Shown: positions 54,761 through 63,567 of the stretch, one piece after another
Layout: every line of letters begins with the position of its first letter
Position numbering within the stretch: position 1 is the stretch's first letter
Origin: JAGTVG01 sp963699805
GTDB lineage: Bacteria > Bacteroidota > Bacteroidia > Cytophagales > Cyclobacteriaceae
NCBI GenBank assembly: GCA_963699805.1
Contig: CAVOVH010000008.1
Coordinates: forward strand, 489,615-553,614
Length of the DNA stretch: 64,000 nt
Direction of reading: 5' to 3'
The notes under the pieces: generated by a model
What the model was told of the DNA's origin: nothing
Seen by the model: only the letters and a program-made list of their open reading frames with translations
The model's database searches: none
Made by a program: the position numbers and the translations under genes

Positions 54761-55491
54761 ACATAGGCGTTCTTCATGATCTGATCCGTAAAACGATATC
54801 CCAGTCCCCAGGAGGTGATGATGTATCTGGGATTTGAAATATCCTTTTCAATCTTACTGCGTAATCGATTAATGTGAGAATTCACGGTATGCTCATATCC
54901 ACTGAACTGATACCCCCAAACCAGGTCAAGCAAATTTTCCCTTGTATAGGTTCTGCCTGGATGTTTTGCCATTAAGAACAACAGGTTGAACTCTTTTGGC
55001 GTTAATTCAACCCGCTCGCCCATCAACATAACCTTATGGTTGGTCCCATCGATTAAGAGTTCCCCGAAGTTCAGTGTTTCAGATCCATCTTCCTGTTGGT
55101 TGTAACCATCTATTCGTCTGAAAAGTGCTTTAATCCTTGAGATCAATTCCCTGATGCTGAATGGTTTCGTAATATAATCATCTGCCCCCAATTCCAATCC
55201 AAGCACTTTATCAATTTCATCCGATTTGGAAGTCAGCATCAAAATCGGCGTATTATTTTTTTGCTTTCGCAATTCCCTGCATATTTCAAGGCCATCCAGA
55301 TCAGGTAACATAATGTCCAGCAGGATCATATCATATTCCCTTGTCAGGGCTAATTGCAATGCATTCTTTCCATTGAAAGTTTTTGTAATGCTGAATCCCT
55401 GATCAAGTAAATGCAGCTTGAGCAGGTCTGATATTTCGCGGTCATCTTCAACAATCAGGATTGACTTATTTTTTATCAGATGGGCATTCAT
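54757..55491 (-). CDS. OmpR/PhoB-family response regulator
   Basis: A 244-residue regulator: receiver domain with acidic pair Asp16-Asp17, phospho-Asp59 (LLDIMLPDLDG) and Lys in YITKPFS; C-terminal winged helix with VELTPKEFNLLFLMAKHPGRTYTRENLL, VNSHINRLRSKIE and YIITSWGLGYRF. First in the two-gene operon with the kinase (ATGA-type 4-bp overlap). DNA targets unknown. Confidence 0.96.
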   Translation of the reverse strand: MNAHLIKNKSILIVEDDREISDLLKLHLLDQGFSITKTFNGKNALQLALTREYDMILLDIMLPDLDGLEICRELRKQKNNTPILMLTSKSDEIDKVLGLELGADDYITKPFSIRELISRIKALFRRIDGYNQQEDGSETLNFGELLIDGTNHKVMLMGERVELTPKEFNLLFLMAKHPGRTYTRENLLDLVWGYQFSGYEHTVNSHINRLRSKIEKDISNPRYIITSWGLGYRFTDQIMKNAYV

Positions 55492-55844
55492 ATATCTTCT
55501 TTTTTAAAATCACTCACCTTTTAATGAACCTGCAATTGAGGAATGTCTTTATCATCCCTGGTTGTAAATTCATTCTTAATCAATACAATAAATAATAAAA
55601 ATTTATAGGATGTAAAGCTTTTATGGATCGATTTATGGTAATTGTCAGGCTGACTACATAAAAATCTGACTATATCCCCGAAGGAGGGAGTGATCTGACG
55701 AAGGGGCCAGGTCTGACGCGGGCACCTGGTCTGACCAGCGGGTGTCGTCTGTCTACGGGAGCAATAACGGAAGTATCACGGGAGTAAGGGGCCACGAAGA
55801 ATGGTCCCGGTCAAATATGGTAAAAAAGTATGGGAGTTATTTCC
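55492..55844. other. Intergenic spacer holding the second GGTCTGACC repeat
   Basis: 353 bp between the response-regulator gene and the alpha/beta-hydrolase gene. It includes the four-unit 18-bp repeat at 55691-55762. No ORF with homology is visible. Confidence 0.55.
55691..55762. repeat. Tandem 18-bp repeat, four diverged units (GGTCTGACC family)
   Basis: Units start at 55691, 55709, 55727 and 55745, exactly 18 bp apart. Cores are GATCTGACG, GGTCTGACG, GGTCTGACC and CGTCTGTCT, each followed by a G/C-rich half. The unit and period match the array at 46607, though copies are more worn here. Confidence 0.8.
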
Positions 55845-56984
55845 TTAGGATTTGCGAGCTATCCAGTCCAGCATGGTATCCAGCGCCAGGCCGATATTTC
55901 CGATCTGGCAATGATTCTGCGCCTGATCCGTTCTGGTAAATATCCTTTCAGTCACTGATCGGGCATGGTTCAATGCATCCACCTGCATCCTGTGCATTTT
56001 AAAAGGAATAAAATGATCCTCCCTGCCCGTTAGTATCAGGACATCCTGTTTTACCTTATCCGCATGCAGGTTACCAGCATTTAACTGCATGGCCACTTCC
56101 ATGGCTTGAATGGGTGTACTCACTCCGGAAATATTCATCAGCTGATCAATCATCCAGGCATGGGTACCTCCCTTCTTCATTTTTTTGATGGCTGTACGAT
56201 TGGTAAATTCCGGGAAATAACGATAAAAGAAAAACAATAACCATCGGGAAAAAGCGTTTGAGAACCGGGTATAATCATAGGCGATTCCGGATGCAATCAC
56301 ACGCTTTATCCTGGATTCATGAGCTGCCGCCCTGAAACAAAAATACCCCCCCATGGAAATCCCGAGCCAGGTAACATTATCAAGATCAAAATAATCAAGG
56401 ATGGCTTTGGCGGGTTTTTCCCATCGATAATCCAGGGTCAGGCCATATTTTCTCCGGGCAGCTCCCTGTCCCGGTCCTTCAAAACCCACCACATCATACC
56501 CAGATTCTGAGAAAGAACTCATCCATGAATAAAACTCCTCAATGAAGGAATCAAATCCCCCATGTAATACAATTGTTCCCCGGTAATTGCCTTTCGCGGG
56601 AATCCTCATGGCCGGAAGAAATGACCGTTTATAGGGAAGTTGATATCTCTCAATCCGATCCCCCTTGAATGCGAGGTCAAAAAATTCCCGGAAAAGATCA
56701 TAGAGTAATTCTTTATCAGGATCCGTTGAAAAAGTATAAAATTCCGCTGCCCGGTAATAAAAAGCGGCTTGCATCAGCCTGCCCTCATTCTCCGCTTCCC
56801 GGGCCAATCCGATCATCACACTCCTCCAGTCGGCAAAAGATCCGATTTTTTTCCCTGCTTTTTTCAAATCTTCAAACCGGAGATAACCCATTGAATACCA
56901 ACGATTCAATTGAAAATTATACAACTGGTTCTTGTGAAAGTCAAAATATCCGACCGGAAATAAAAATTTGCTAATGAGTGGCAT
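55845..56984 (-). CDS. Alpha/beta hydrolase
   Basis: A 379-residue cytoplasmic hydrolase. The core domain follows an ~130-residue helical N-terminal part, as in FrsA/2,6-dihydroxypseudooxynicotine hydrolase-like proteins. Nucleophile Ser in WLGISMGGYFC (~215), Asp in LTGREDHFIPF, and His in AQNHCQIGN complete the triad; the oxyanion region is GTIVLHGGFDSF. Substrate unknown. Upstream of the gene (right side) lies the GMC remnant. Confidence 0.87.
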   Translation of the reverse strand: MPLISKFLFPVGYFDFHKNQLYNFQLNRWYSMGYLRFEDLKKAGKKIGSFADWRSVMIGLAREAENEGRLMQAAFYYRAAEFYTFSTDPDKELLYDLFREFFDLAFKGDRIERYQLPYKRSFLPAMRIPAKGNYRGTIVLHGGFDSFIEEFYSWMSSFSESGYDVVGFEGPGQGAARRKYGLTLDYRWEKPAKAILDYFDLDNVTWLGISMGGYFCFRAAAHESRIKRVIASGIAYDYTRFSNAFSRWLLFFFYRYFPEFTNRTAIKKMKKGGTHAWMIDQLMNISGVSTPIQAMEVAMQLNAGNLHADKVKQDVLILTGREDHFIPFKMHRMQVDALNHARSVTERIFTRTDQAQNHCQIGNIGLALDTMLDWIARKS

Positions 56985-57648
56985 ATAAAAAATCCTGCTG
57001 CAAATAACAAAAACCTGTAAACATTTCCGAATAATACTGATCCTGATTCTCCATGGGGAAAAATCAGGTCGATTTGCATCATAAGATATGCCCTTGAAAT
57101 TATGAAAAAAATCTGATCAACCTCTAATTTCCCATTTACCCATCAAGTGATCGTTTCTAGATTAAAAAAATAATTATTTTAAGGATTTTTCATTTTTAAT
57201 TGAGAAAATATCAAGAGAAATAAGGACAATAAATTCAATGAAAACATTTCAACTGAAAAAAGTGCAGAAGTATTTGATGCCTGTAACGTAGGCAGTGGCG
57301 CCGGAGGTGGAATGGCGGCAAAGATGCTTGCTGATGCTGGATTTGAGGTGGTTTAACTGACAGCTGGTCCTGAATTCGATTCAGCCAGTGGAGATATGTT
57401 CAAATGGCCCTATGAATCATCCCGGCGGGTCACCATCTGGGATGGCCCTCTCTAGGAGGTGATGGAGAAAATGGGTCTCGAATACGACCCCAAGCTATTG
57501 CCTCAATAGGTAACGATGGAAGACCGGAATGTCCCCATGGATTTCACAGATTCCTAAGATCATGGATAAAACGATAGCCTGTTGCTCAAATTTATTGAAG
57601 ACCTGAATCCTCTCCCCCGTGATGATGGAATGGAAACCGGCGTTATTT
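56985..57648. other. Gene-poor interval with GMC remnant
   Basis: 664 bp between the hydrolase gene and the lipocalin-like gene. Apart from the GMC-oxidoreductase remnant at 57238-57510, I see no intact gene. The left ~240 bp are AT-rich and featureless. Confidence 0.5.
57238..57510 (+). pseudogene. GMC-family oxidoreductase remnant
   Basis: The frame beginning FDACNVGSGAGGGMAAKML reads as the FAD-binding N-terminus of a GMC oxidoreductase (Rossmann GSGAGGG), followed by LADAGFEVV, a TAA stop, LTAGPEFDSASGDMFKWPYES, then a TAG stop, EVMEKMGLEYDPKLLPQ and another TAG. The three stops within about 80 codons, and the absence of the remaining ~450 residues, show a gene in decay. It is on the plus strand, with no neighbour sharing its pathway. 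Confidence 0.75.
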
Positions 57649-59289
57649 TTATCTCTGAATAATAAATGGTGAAGCTTTTGTTTTATCCCTGGAGAAAAGC
57701 CGAAAGGAATAGATGCCGCAAGGAAGGTTCCAAAGGTCGATTTCCAGATGATCATGGTAAAGGATATCCTTTTCCATTACAATCTTTCCGAAAATATCAA
57801 TGATCTGAAATTGTTGATACGGATGTTTCTCATTAAGATCAATCGCCAGTTGATCCTCAGCTGGGTTCGGATATAATTTAATAAAATCTCTTTGCAGGGT
57901 CTTTTCATCCAATGAATGAATGGCCGTCAAATTTGGATTGTAAATTGAAAAGGAGTTACTCACGATCGTCTGATGCAGCGTAGAATCTATTGAAAAGGCA
58001 GTTACCCTGAACCAACAACTATCCCCTTCGGAAATAGCCGGATCATTCCAGTAAAACAAGGTATCCGTCAAGGCCGGGGCCACTGAAAAGAAGGTTTGTT
58101 TATGGTCAATGCTGCATTCCAGGTTATATTTCAAGGGCCTGCCATCATCCGGATTATCCAGGTGCCAGACAATGGGTCTTACAGAATTCCAATACATCCC
58201 AGCCGGGTAGGAAAGGGTGAGTTCTGGCTTTTCATAGGAATGCAGTAACTCAGCAAATCCCATCCCGGTCACCGGCATTCCATTCACCGTACCATTTATG
58301 GAAGTAGATCCTTCAAAAAACCGGAAAGGAAGTTGCACTTCATTATTCTGTTGACGGGTACTGATCACCAGATCCAGGTCATTTTGTGGGGAAGTCAACC
58401 TCCATTCCTGCGCGTAGCACCGGGAACTGTCGGACATATAGTGAAACGACAGTCGCTCAATCTCAAAATCAGCTGTGGTTAACTGAGTACTCTCATCCAC
58501 ATAAATCGACATGATCCGGTAGGCCGAAGTCGGTGGCACCTCCCTGGATCTGGAAAAAATGTTCCATAGGTTAATATCCATTTCGTTGGAAAGCTGAATA
58601 CTGAACCATTCATAATTTTCTTCGGTTAAAGGATTGAAGGATCCGAATTGCCGGTCGATCCAGGAAGTTCCCTTGACCGGTTCATTAATGCCATTCACGG
58701 AGATCGTCCCGGTCACGTTATTTTTTGTCAGCGAAAAATAATAGGTGTAACTCGAAGCTCCCTGGTTAAACAGACCACTATCCCCCAGGATCAAAGGAGG
58801 TTTCAGGGAAATAAAATCCAGATTCAGGGCTTCTTCCTCTGAAGAAACCGAAAGTGTATACTCAAATGGGATCATGTGGCCTGTGCCATCGGTTCTGTTT
58901 TGCCAGTATTCCAGGATATCCGGATAAATGGTCGCATGAATATTAAGGCTGTCCGTACCCAGTTCGTTAAAGATCAACGGACTGGTATCATGATAAAATG
59001 CTCCTGTATTTTCATGACTTAGGTTGAAAATCCTGAATCCGTCATAACCATACAATGGATAATAAAAATAAGATACCATAAAGCTGTATTCATTGCCTGT
59101 ATCATCTCCCTTCAGATGTCCGGCCGTATACCACCACTCGATGGGTTCTCCTTCATGCCATCCTTCATCTTCCGGGAAGGACAATAAACTTCCCACAGGT
59201 GTATATGGATAGCTCTTCCAACTTTGAGTATATGCCGGGGAAAAAATAAAAAAAAGGCTTAACGCGAATAAATAATATCTAATTTTCAT
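57649..59289 (-). CDS. CrtC/AttH-type lipocalin-like secreted protein with T9SS sorting tail
   Basis: A 546-residue exported protein with a signal peptide (to about AYTQ). Residues ~25-370 match the CrtC/AttH lipocalin-like pair: EGEPIEWWYTAGHL, FYHDTSPL, GTSWIDRQFG, and PAGMYWNSVRPI. A fibronectin-like segment follows, then a type A C-terminal sorting domain of ~75 residues (FIKLYPNPAEDQLAI, IFGKIVMEK, LPCGIYSFRL) for type IX secretion. The carotenoid hydratase role of CrtC is not implied; AttH-like proteins are uncharacterised. Confidence 0.88.
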   Translation of the reverse strand: MKIRYYLFALSLFFIFSPAYTQSWKSYPYTPVGSLLSFPEDEGWHEGEPIEWWYTAGHLKGDDTGNEYSFMVSYFYYPLYGYDGFRIFNLSHENTGAFYHDTSPLIFNELGTDSLNIHATIYPDILEYWQNRTDGTGHMIPFEYTLSVSSEEEALNLDFISLKPPLILGDSGLFNQGASSYTYYFSLTKNNVTGTISVNGINEPVKGTSWIDRQFGSFNPLTEENYEWFSIQLSNEMDINLWNIFSRSREVPPTSAYRIMSIYVDESTQLTTADFEIERLSFHYMSDSSRCYAQEWRLTSPQNDLDLVISTRQQNNEVQLPFRFFEGSTSINGTVNGMPVTGMGFAELLHSYEKPELTLSYPAGMYWNSVRPIVWHLDNPDDGRPLKYNLECSIDHKQTFFSVAPALTDTLFYWNDPAISEGDSCWFRVTAFSIDSTLHQTIVSNSFSIYNPNLTAIHSLDEKTLQRDFIKLYPNPAEDQLAIDLNEKHPYQQFQIIDIFGKIVMEKDILYHDHLEIDLWNLPCGIYSFRLFSRDKTKASPFIIQR

Positions 59290-59461
59290 TTCCTCAAGTT
59301 AGGGTGATCAAAGGTTGTAAAATTCGCCCAAACATTTCATTAATCCTTCTTTATATCCTCAAGCTAATTAATATCAATTTAATTAATTTACATAAAACCG
59401 CCAGACAGAAGGATGATATTTATTCTTGTAAAGAATCGAAAGTCTATGCCCGAAATTATCT

Positions 59462-59986
59462 TTAATCACAGTTCACATCTCGAATAATTTTTTCGATTTT
59501 TAAACATAATTCTTCCTTGGTGGCCCTGGAATTCTCAATGATGTATTCACAATCGATATTTTTCTGTTTGACCGCCTCATTAATTTTATTTACCTGATCA
59601 TCTGAAATATTGATGTGAATGCTTTGATCCCGTTTTCGAATCCTGGCCAAGCATAATTCTGGATCAGTGTGGATTTTTATAAGCGTCACGTGATAAGTGG
59701 ATTGGAGATTGGCACACATGGCATCAAAATACCTTGTAATGCCGGTGGATTCAAATACAATGTTGTCGTAATGATTCATACGATCCCTGATGGCTTTTTC
59801 AATGATTTCAAAGAACTCCCTGATATAGTTTTCATCCTCTGGTTCCCGATCTTTTTTTATTTCTCTGGCCCAATTCTCCACTTTCACGAAATGAACCTGG
59901 AAATACTTGTCAAAGAGATCCCCAATAAACGATTTTCCACTCCCTTTTGGACCAATTAAAATATAGATAAATTTATTTCCAGCCAT
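59462..59986 (-). CDS. P-loop kinase-like ATPase
   Basis: A 174-residue nucleotide-binding protein with Walker A GPKGSGKS (12-19) and the fold of small-molecule kinases such as shikimate or adenylylsulfate kinase. The central region NIVFESTGITRYFDAMCANL may bind substrate and RIRKRDQSIHI resembles the LID Arg-rich part. Substrate unknown. It starts at ATG 59984-59986. Confidence 0.8.
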   Translation of the reverse strand: MAGNKFIYILIGPKGSGKSFIGDLFDKYFQVHFVKVENWAREIKKDREPEDENYIREFFEIIEKAIRDRMNHYDNIVFESTGITRYFDAMCANLQSTYHVTLIKIHTDPELCLARIRKRDQSIHINISDDQVNKINEAVKQKNIDCEYIIENSRATKEELCLKIEKIIRDVNCD

Positions 59987-60773
59987 TGCTTTTTCCTGAA
60001 AATTAATTATTTCTAGAATTTACATCCAAGATTTACAAGATCAAAATACATGTTCATGATTCAATAATCCTTGATGGAATCTATGTTTACAATAGATTAA
60101 TATTAACTTTTCACCAGACCGATTCTCAATACGGTACTGCTGAAAAATGTCAATTATTTATTACGTGTTTTAAATAAAAATAATTTCCCATTAACCCTAT
60201 ATAACTATGAAAACCTTGAGATCATCGAGAAAGACAATCAGCATTTTTCAGTAGAAAATGTGGATGCCGTTTTAGAGGTCATTCATCCGGACATTGTCTG
60301 GGATGAATGCGGGAAGGCTGGGAGCAGGCCCCTTATGAACAGATCCGCAAACCTCAAAAATGGAATGATCAAAATGGTTACTCTGAACCAAACCCCTTTC
60401 CCGGATAAAGCTGACTACCTGACCTCCGTGCGCATAGAATCTTGACACTGCGTAAAATTTCCCCTGATCAACGTGGAAAATAATCAACTGGATATTTAAA
60501 TTTTTAATGACCAGGTAAGCAGCTTAATCCGGGTCCTGAATGGTCTTCGCCTTTTTAAGATCGATGGTGTTGACTGAAACATGGTAATCTACATTATCCG
60601 GCTCGATGAGAGGAGTAAATCATCAATTCAATCTTTCCGGATCATCTGTGAATGCCCTGAGAACCAAGCATATTTCCTCGCTAAGGCAAGCTGATTGAAG
60701 GAACATCTAGCGACGTTTCAAATGAAAAAATCAAGCTTAAAAATTCAATATAATTCCGGATACCATGCCAGGA
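59987..60773. other. Gene-poor interval with an unidentified coding remnant
   Basis: 787 bp between the P-loop kinase gene and the lectin-like gene. It contains the open stretch at 60107-60445 and a further decayed reading (about 60510-60690) with two in-frame stops. No RNA gene or repeat is seen. Confidence 0.5.
60107..60448 (+). pseudogene. Unidentified coding-like remnant
   Basis: A 113-codon open stretch with protein-like composition (NYENLEIIEKDNQHF, VDAVLEVIHPDIVWDECG, NLKNGMIKMVTLNQTPFPDK) ending in TGA, without a start codon at its left end before a TAA. Beyond the stop the same strand reads IRVLNGLRLFKIDGVD with further stops. I cannot name the family. It looks like an eroded gene rather than random DNA. 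Confidence 0.4.
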
Positions 60774-61880
60774 TCAATAGGCAATCCCTTCGGTATTACT
60801 GAATTTTCCCATGATCCCCCAACCGCCAAAATTCTCGGTCACGGTTATGATCAGTTCATTGATGCCTTGCTGTAAGGGCAGATATACCTCATCGAAATAG
60901 CCGATGGTCCCTAAAAAGCGGTAATCCCTTGACTGATAGATATTCTGACCTGTATACAGAATAAGGCTATTAACATATACCTGGGCGATATCGGAATATC
61001 CGATCTGAAATCCTTTCATCTGATCTTTAGTAGCATTGATCTTCAGCCTGACCATTACTGTATTGCCGCTGGAAAGATCCGATAACTTTGCCAGATTCGT
61101 GATCCCGGTATTTTCACTTTTCAATTCGGTCCAGCGAAGCTCGTTAATAAAACTATTTTCAATAATCAATTTATCTTTGACCTTCTCATAAGCAAATGGA
61201 TTACTGACTTCCCAGGATAACACCGTGCCATAGACTGGATCTTCCAGAGCTATTATCCGGCCTTTCAGCTCAGGCTTATCCTCCAGTGTATATTTGAAGT
61301 TAGCAAATTTTCCTGCCGCAAAATTCCCGGCTTCCACTCCTATCTTTCCATCGAGAAGATCTCTTTTCATATCATAGATGATCAAAGCCGGTTCCTCCAT
61401 ATTCATGATGTAAACTTCCCCTGATTTTCCACTCACGAGGATCTTCACATGCATCCACTCCTCAAAAATATAATTGACCGGTTGGCCATAGCCTTCCCCA
61501 TAATATAATTGCCAGCTTGCCAATCCATTAAAGACAGGCGTGTATTGGTTCGCATCCGGATTCCCGGATTGATGCGGCCTGATATAAAATTCTTCATAAT
61601 TCTGCCTATCCTGTAATCTCCATACTGCTCCCATAAATCCACGCTGTTTCGGGATCGCAATGTCGAACTCAATGATCCCATTTAAAAAGTCCGTATCTTT
61701 CAGATAGGCTATACCCCCTTTAAGCATCAGGGTTTCATATCCATTATATTCAGCCAATTCATATTCTTCCGCTTCGATATCCCATTGATCAGAAGAAAAA
61801 GGAATTATTTCCTGGGCAGTAACTGATAAAGCAAACATGCTATCTAGGATAATGCAGGTTAAAAATTTAATTAATTTCAT
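60774..61880 (-). CDS. Secreted concanavalin-like (DUF1080/LamG-type) protein
   Basis: A 368-residue exported protein (signal peptide to VTAQ). The first ~200 residues form a beta-sandwich like DUF1080/laminin-G domains: MLKGGIAYLKDTDFLNGIIEFDIAIPKQRGFMGAVWRL, YEEFYIRPHQSGNPDANQYTP, EWMHVKILVSGKSGEVYIMN. The last ~140 residues, ending with INELIITVTENFGGWGIMGKF, look like a second beta-domain of the galactose-binding kind. It probably binds a glycan; no catalytic site is recognised. Confidence 0.78.
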   Translation of the reverse strand: MKLIKFLTCIILDSMFALSVTAQEIIPFSSDQWDIEAEEYELAEYNGYETLMLKGGIAYLKDTDFLNGIIEFDIAIPKQRGFMGAVWRLQDRQNYEEFYIRPHQSGNPDANQYTPVFNGLASWQLYYGEGYGQPVNYIFEEWMHVKILVSGKSGEVYIMNMEEPALIIYDMKRDLLDGKIGVEAGNFAAGKFANFKYTLEDKPELKGRIIALEDPVYGTVLSWEVSNPFAYEKVKDKLIIENSFINELRWTELKSENTGITNLAKLSDLSSGNTVMVRLKINATKDQMKGFQIGYSDIAQVYVNSLILYTGQNIYQSRDYRFLGTIGYFDEVYLPLQQGINELIITVTENFGGWGIMGKFSNTEGIAY

Positions 61881-62606
61881 GTTTCCAGTGATTCATATTA
61901 AAAAATCGGCCGACTTATATTATAATGAAAATATAATAAAAAAATATATAATATATATGAAATATCCTCAAACGGTACACCATAAAGTAGCAGTAGAAGC
62001 ATATATCAATGTATTTTAACATTCTGATAATTTTATATCTCTTCGATTTAAATGATCTCATAAAATTTTTTATCCCTGTCATAAAAACATCCCCCTGAAT
62101 TCAACGGAGATTCATTCCCTTCGTTATATCAAAGATCCTTGATAAGTAAAAGAATCAGGGAATTGCGTGGGCATGTTTGTTATGGTTCCAGGGAGACTTG
62201 GAAAAGATTCTGACTCGGAAAATTTCAAATTGGTGTGACCAATTAAAAATGAAACTGATCTTACTTTCCGTTCCAGAATTGATAGACCAAGCTTACCCTG
62301 GTAAAAATCAATCTGGTCCTTATTTCTGCCGGTGATAAGGGAAGGTTTTTTTATGTTCATACCTCCACTTCTTTCTCAAGGAAAATTTCAGAAAATGAAT
62401 TTAATCTTAAGATAATGCCTCTATTTTCTTTTATTTTCACGAATATTATTATCCGAAGACTCATTTTATTCAGGATCTAAACTATATGGTAATATTTAAC
62501 ATCAGTACAAATTAAATATACACTACCCGAAACAAAAATCGGGATATACGGATGTCTCCGGAAGGTTTTTTCAAGAAGAATGTGTTTTTAATTTTATAAT
62601 GAATCG
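61881..62606. other. Gene-poor interval with glyoxalase-like remnant
   Basis: 726 bp, AT-rich, between the lectin-like gene and the sialidase fragment. Only the VOC remnant at 62048-62360 is recognisable. Confidence 0.5.
62048..62360 (-). pseudogene. Glyoxalase/VOC-family remnant, frameshifted
   Basis: The 78-codon frame from 62360 has the VOC N-terminal pattern ITGRNKDQIDFYQGKLGLSIL, then VSFLIGHTNLKFSES. It stops at 62124, but neighbouring frames hold the rest of the domain: KHAHAIP (compare the family's HFAFNIP) and, near the end, EGNESPLNSGGCFYDRDKKFYEII followed by TAA at 62048. At least two frame changes are needed to read it through, so it is a pseudogene of a dioxygenase/fosfomycin-resistance-like small protein. 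Confidence 0.65.
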
Positions 62607-63020
62607 ATGAACAAATTCTGGCATAAAGTATTATATGTATACATTTTGAATTTACTATGGATTTCTCCAGTCTTTTCACAAACAGATAATACGCATAAGT
62701 TTTGCCTTGAATATACGACTAAGGTGTTCCAATCAGGCGAAGCTCATTATGAATTTTACCGCATCCCCAGTTTATTGTCGGATGGCAGTCGGCTTTACGC
62801 TTTTTCGGAAGGCCGGAAGAACAGTGTAGGCGATCATGGTCAGATCGACATCGTCCTGAAGATAAGCAAGGATGTCGGGAAAAACTGGGGCAAATTAATC
62901 CGGATAACGGAATTCAATGATCAATCTTGTCAGAATCCTACTCCTGTTTATATCGAGGGAGAAAATAAGATCTTTCTTCTTCTTCACCAAAAGAACCATT
63001 GCCTCCGATACGGAAGATAA
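62607..63020 (+). pseudogene. Exo-alpha-sialidase N-terminal fragment
   Basis: Signal peptide (to VFSQ, about residue 25) and the first blade of a GH33-type sialidase: YRIPSLL with catalytic Arg52, SEGRK (Arg70), DHGQIDIVL with likely acid/base Asp81, and an Asp-box-like SKDVGKNWG. The written frame ends at TGA/TAA 63018-63020 just after LLLHQKNH. In the +1 frame, ASDTEDKIRAGTT resembles the next sialidase segment (WNxGSDxEDKIxxGTS), so one base near 63000 seems misplaced. About 63035 the sequence switches to GC-rich DNA and the remaining ~250 residues are missing. Confidence 0.8.
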
Positions 63021-63024
63021 AATC

Positions 63025-63045
63025 AGGGCCGGTACCACGCTACGG
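63025..63045. other. Composition junction (probable contig chimera)
   Basis: Left of this point GC is about 40% with sialidase coding; right of it GC exceeds 60% with amidase coding. Both genes are broken at the same place. No transposase, attachment site or repeat is seen at the join. Confidence 0.7.
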
Positions 63046-63456
63046 GAGATCGGTCTGGACCTGGTCCCGATTCAATTACCCGAGAACTACCCCGTCGAGT
63101 CCCTCTCGTTCATCCTGACGGCCGAGGCGGCGACGGCGTTCGACGAGCTGACTCGCAGCGGTCACGACGACCTGCTGGTGCGACAGGCGGCCAATGCGTG
63201 GCCCAACGTCTTTCGCCAAGGACAGTTCATTCCCGCCGTCGAGTACTTGCACGCCAATCGAATTCGCTGGCAGGTGGTGCGCGAGATGGAAGAGGCGCTG
63301 GGCCGCGTCGATCTGTACGTTTGTCCCAGCCACGGCGGCGACAACCTGTTGCTGACGAATCTGACCGGGCACCCGGCTGTCTTCCTTTCCAACGGCTTCC
63401 GCAGCTCGGACGGCACACCGACCAGTATCACGTTCAACAGCAGGCTCTACCGCTAG
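63041..63456 (+). pseudogene. Amidase C-terminal fragment
   Basis: C-terminal ~135 residues of an amidase-signature enzyme: LREIGLDLVPIQLPENYPVESLSFILTAEAATAFDELTRSG, NRIRWQVVREMEEALGRVDLYVCPS, LTNLTGHPAVFLSNGF and GTPTSITFNSRLYR. The catalytic Ser-Ser-Lys part is missing. A TAG at 63454-63456 ends the frame, but the same frame continues EMLAVAHAYQQATEFHLQRPPL, the usual end of the family, so the TAG is probably a one-base change from GAG. Codon use is GC-rich, unlike the rest of the window. Confidence 0.8.
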
Positions 63457-63567
63457 ACGGAAATGCTCGCGGTGGCGCATGCCTACCAACAGGCAACCGA
63501 GTTTCACCTGCAGCGCCCGCCGCTTCGCGCCGCGAGCGACGCAGATAATCAAGGAGCGAGGACCCGC

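Noticed and set aside
63076..63552. 158-codon minus-strand frame in the GC-rich end
   Set aside because: Antisense to the amidase fragment; long open frames on the opposite strand are expected at high GC.
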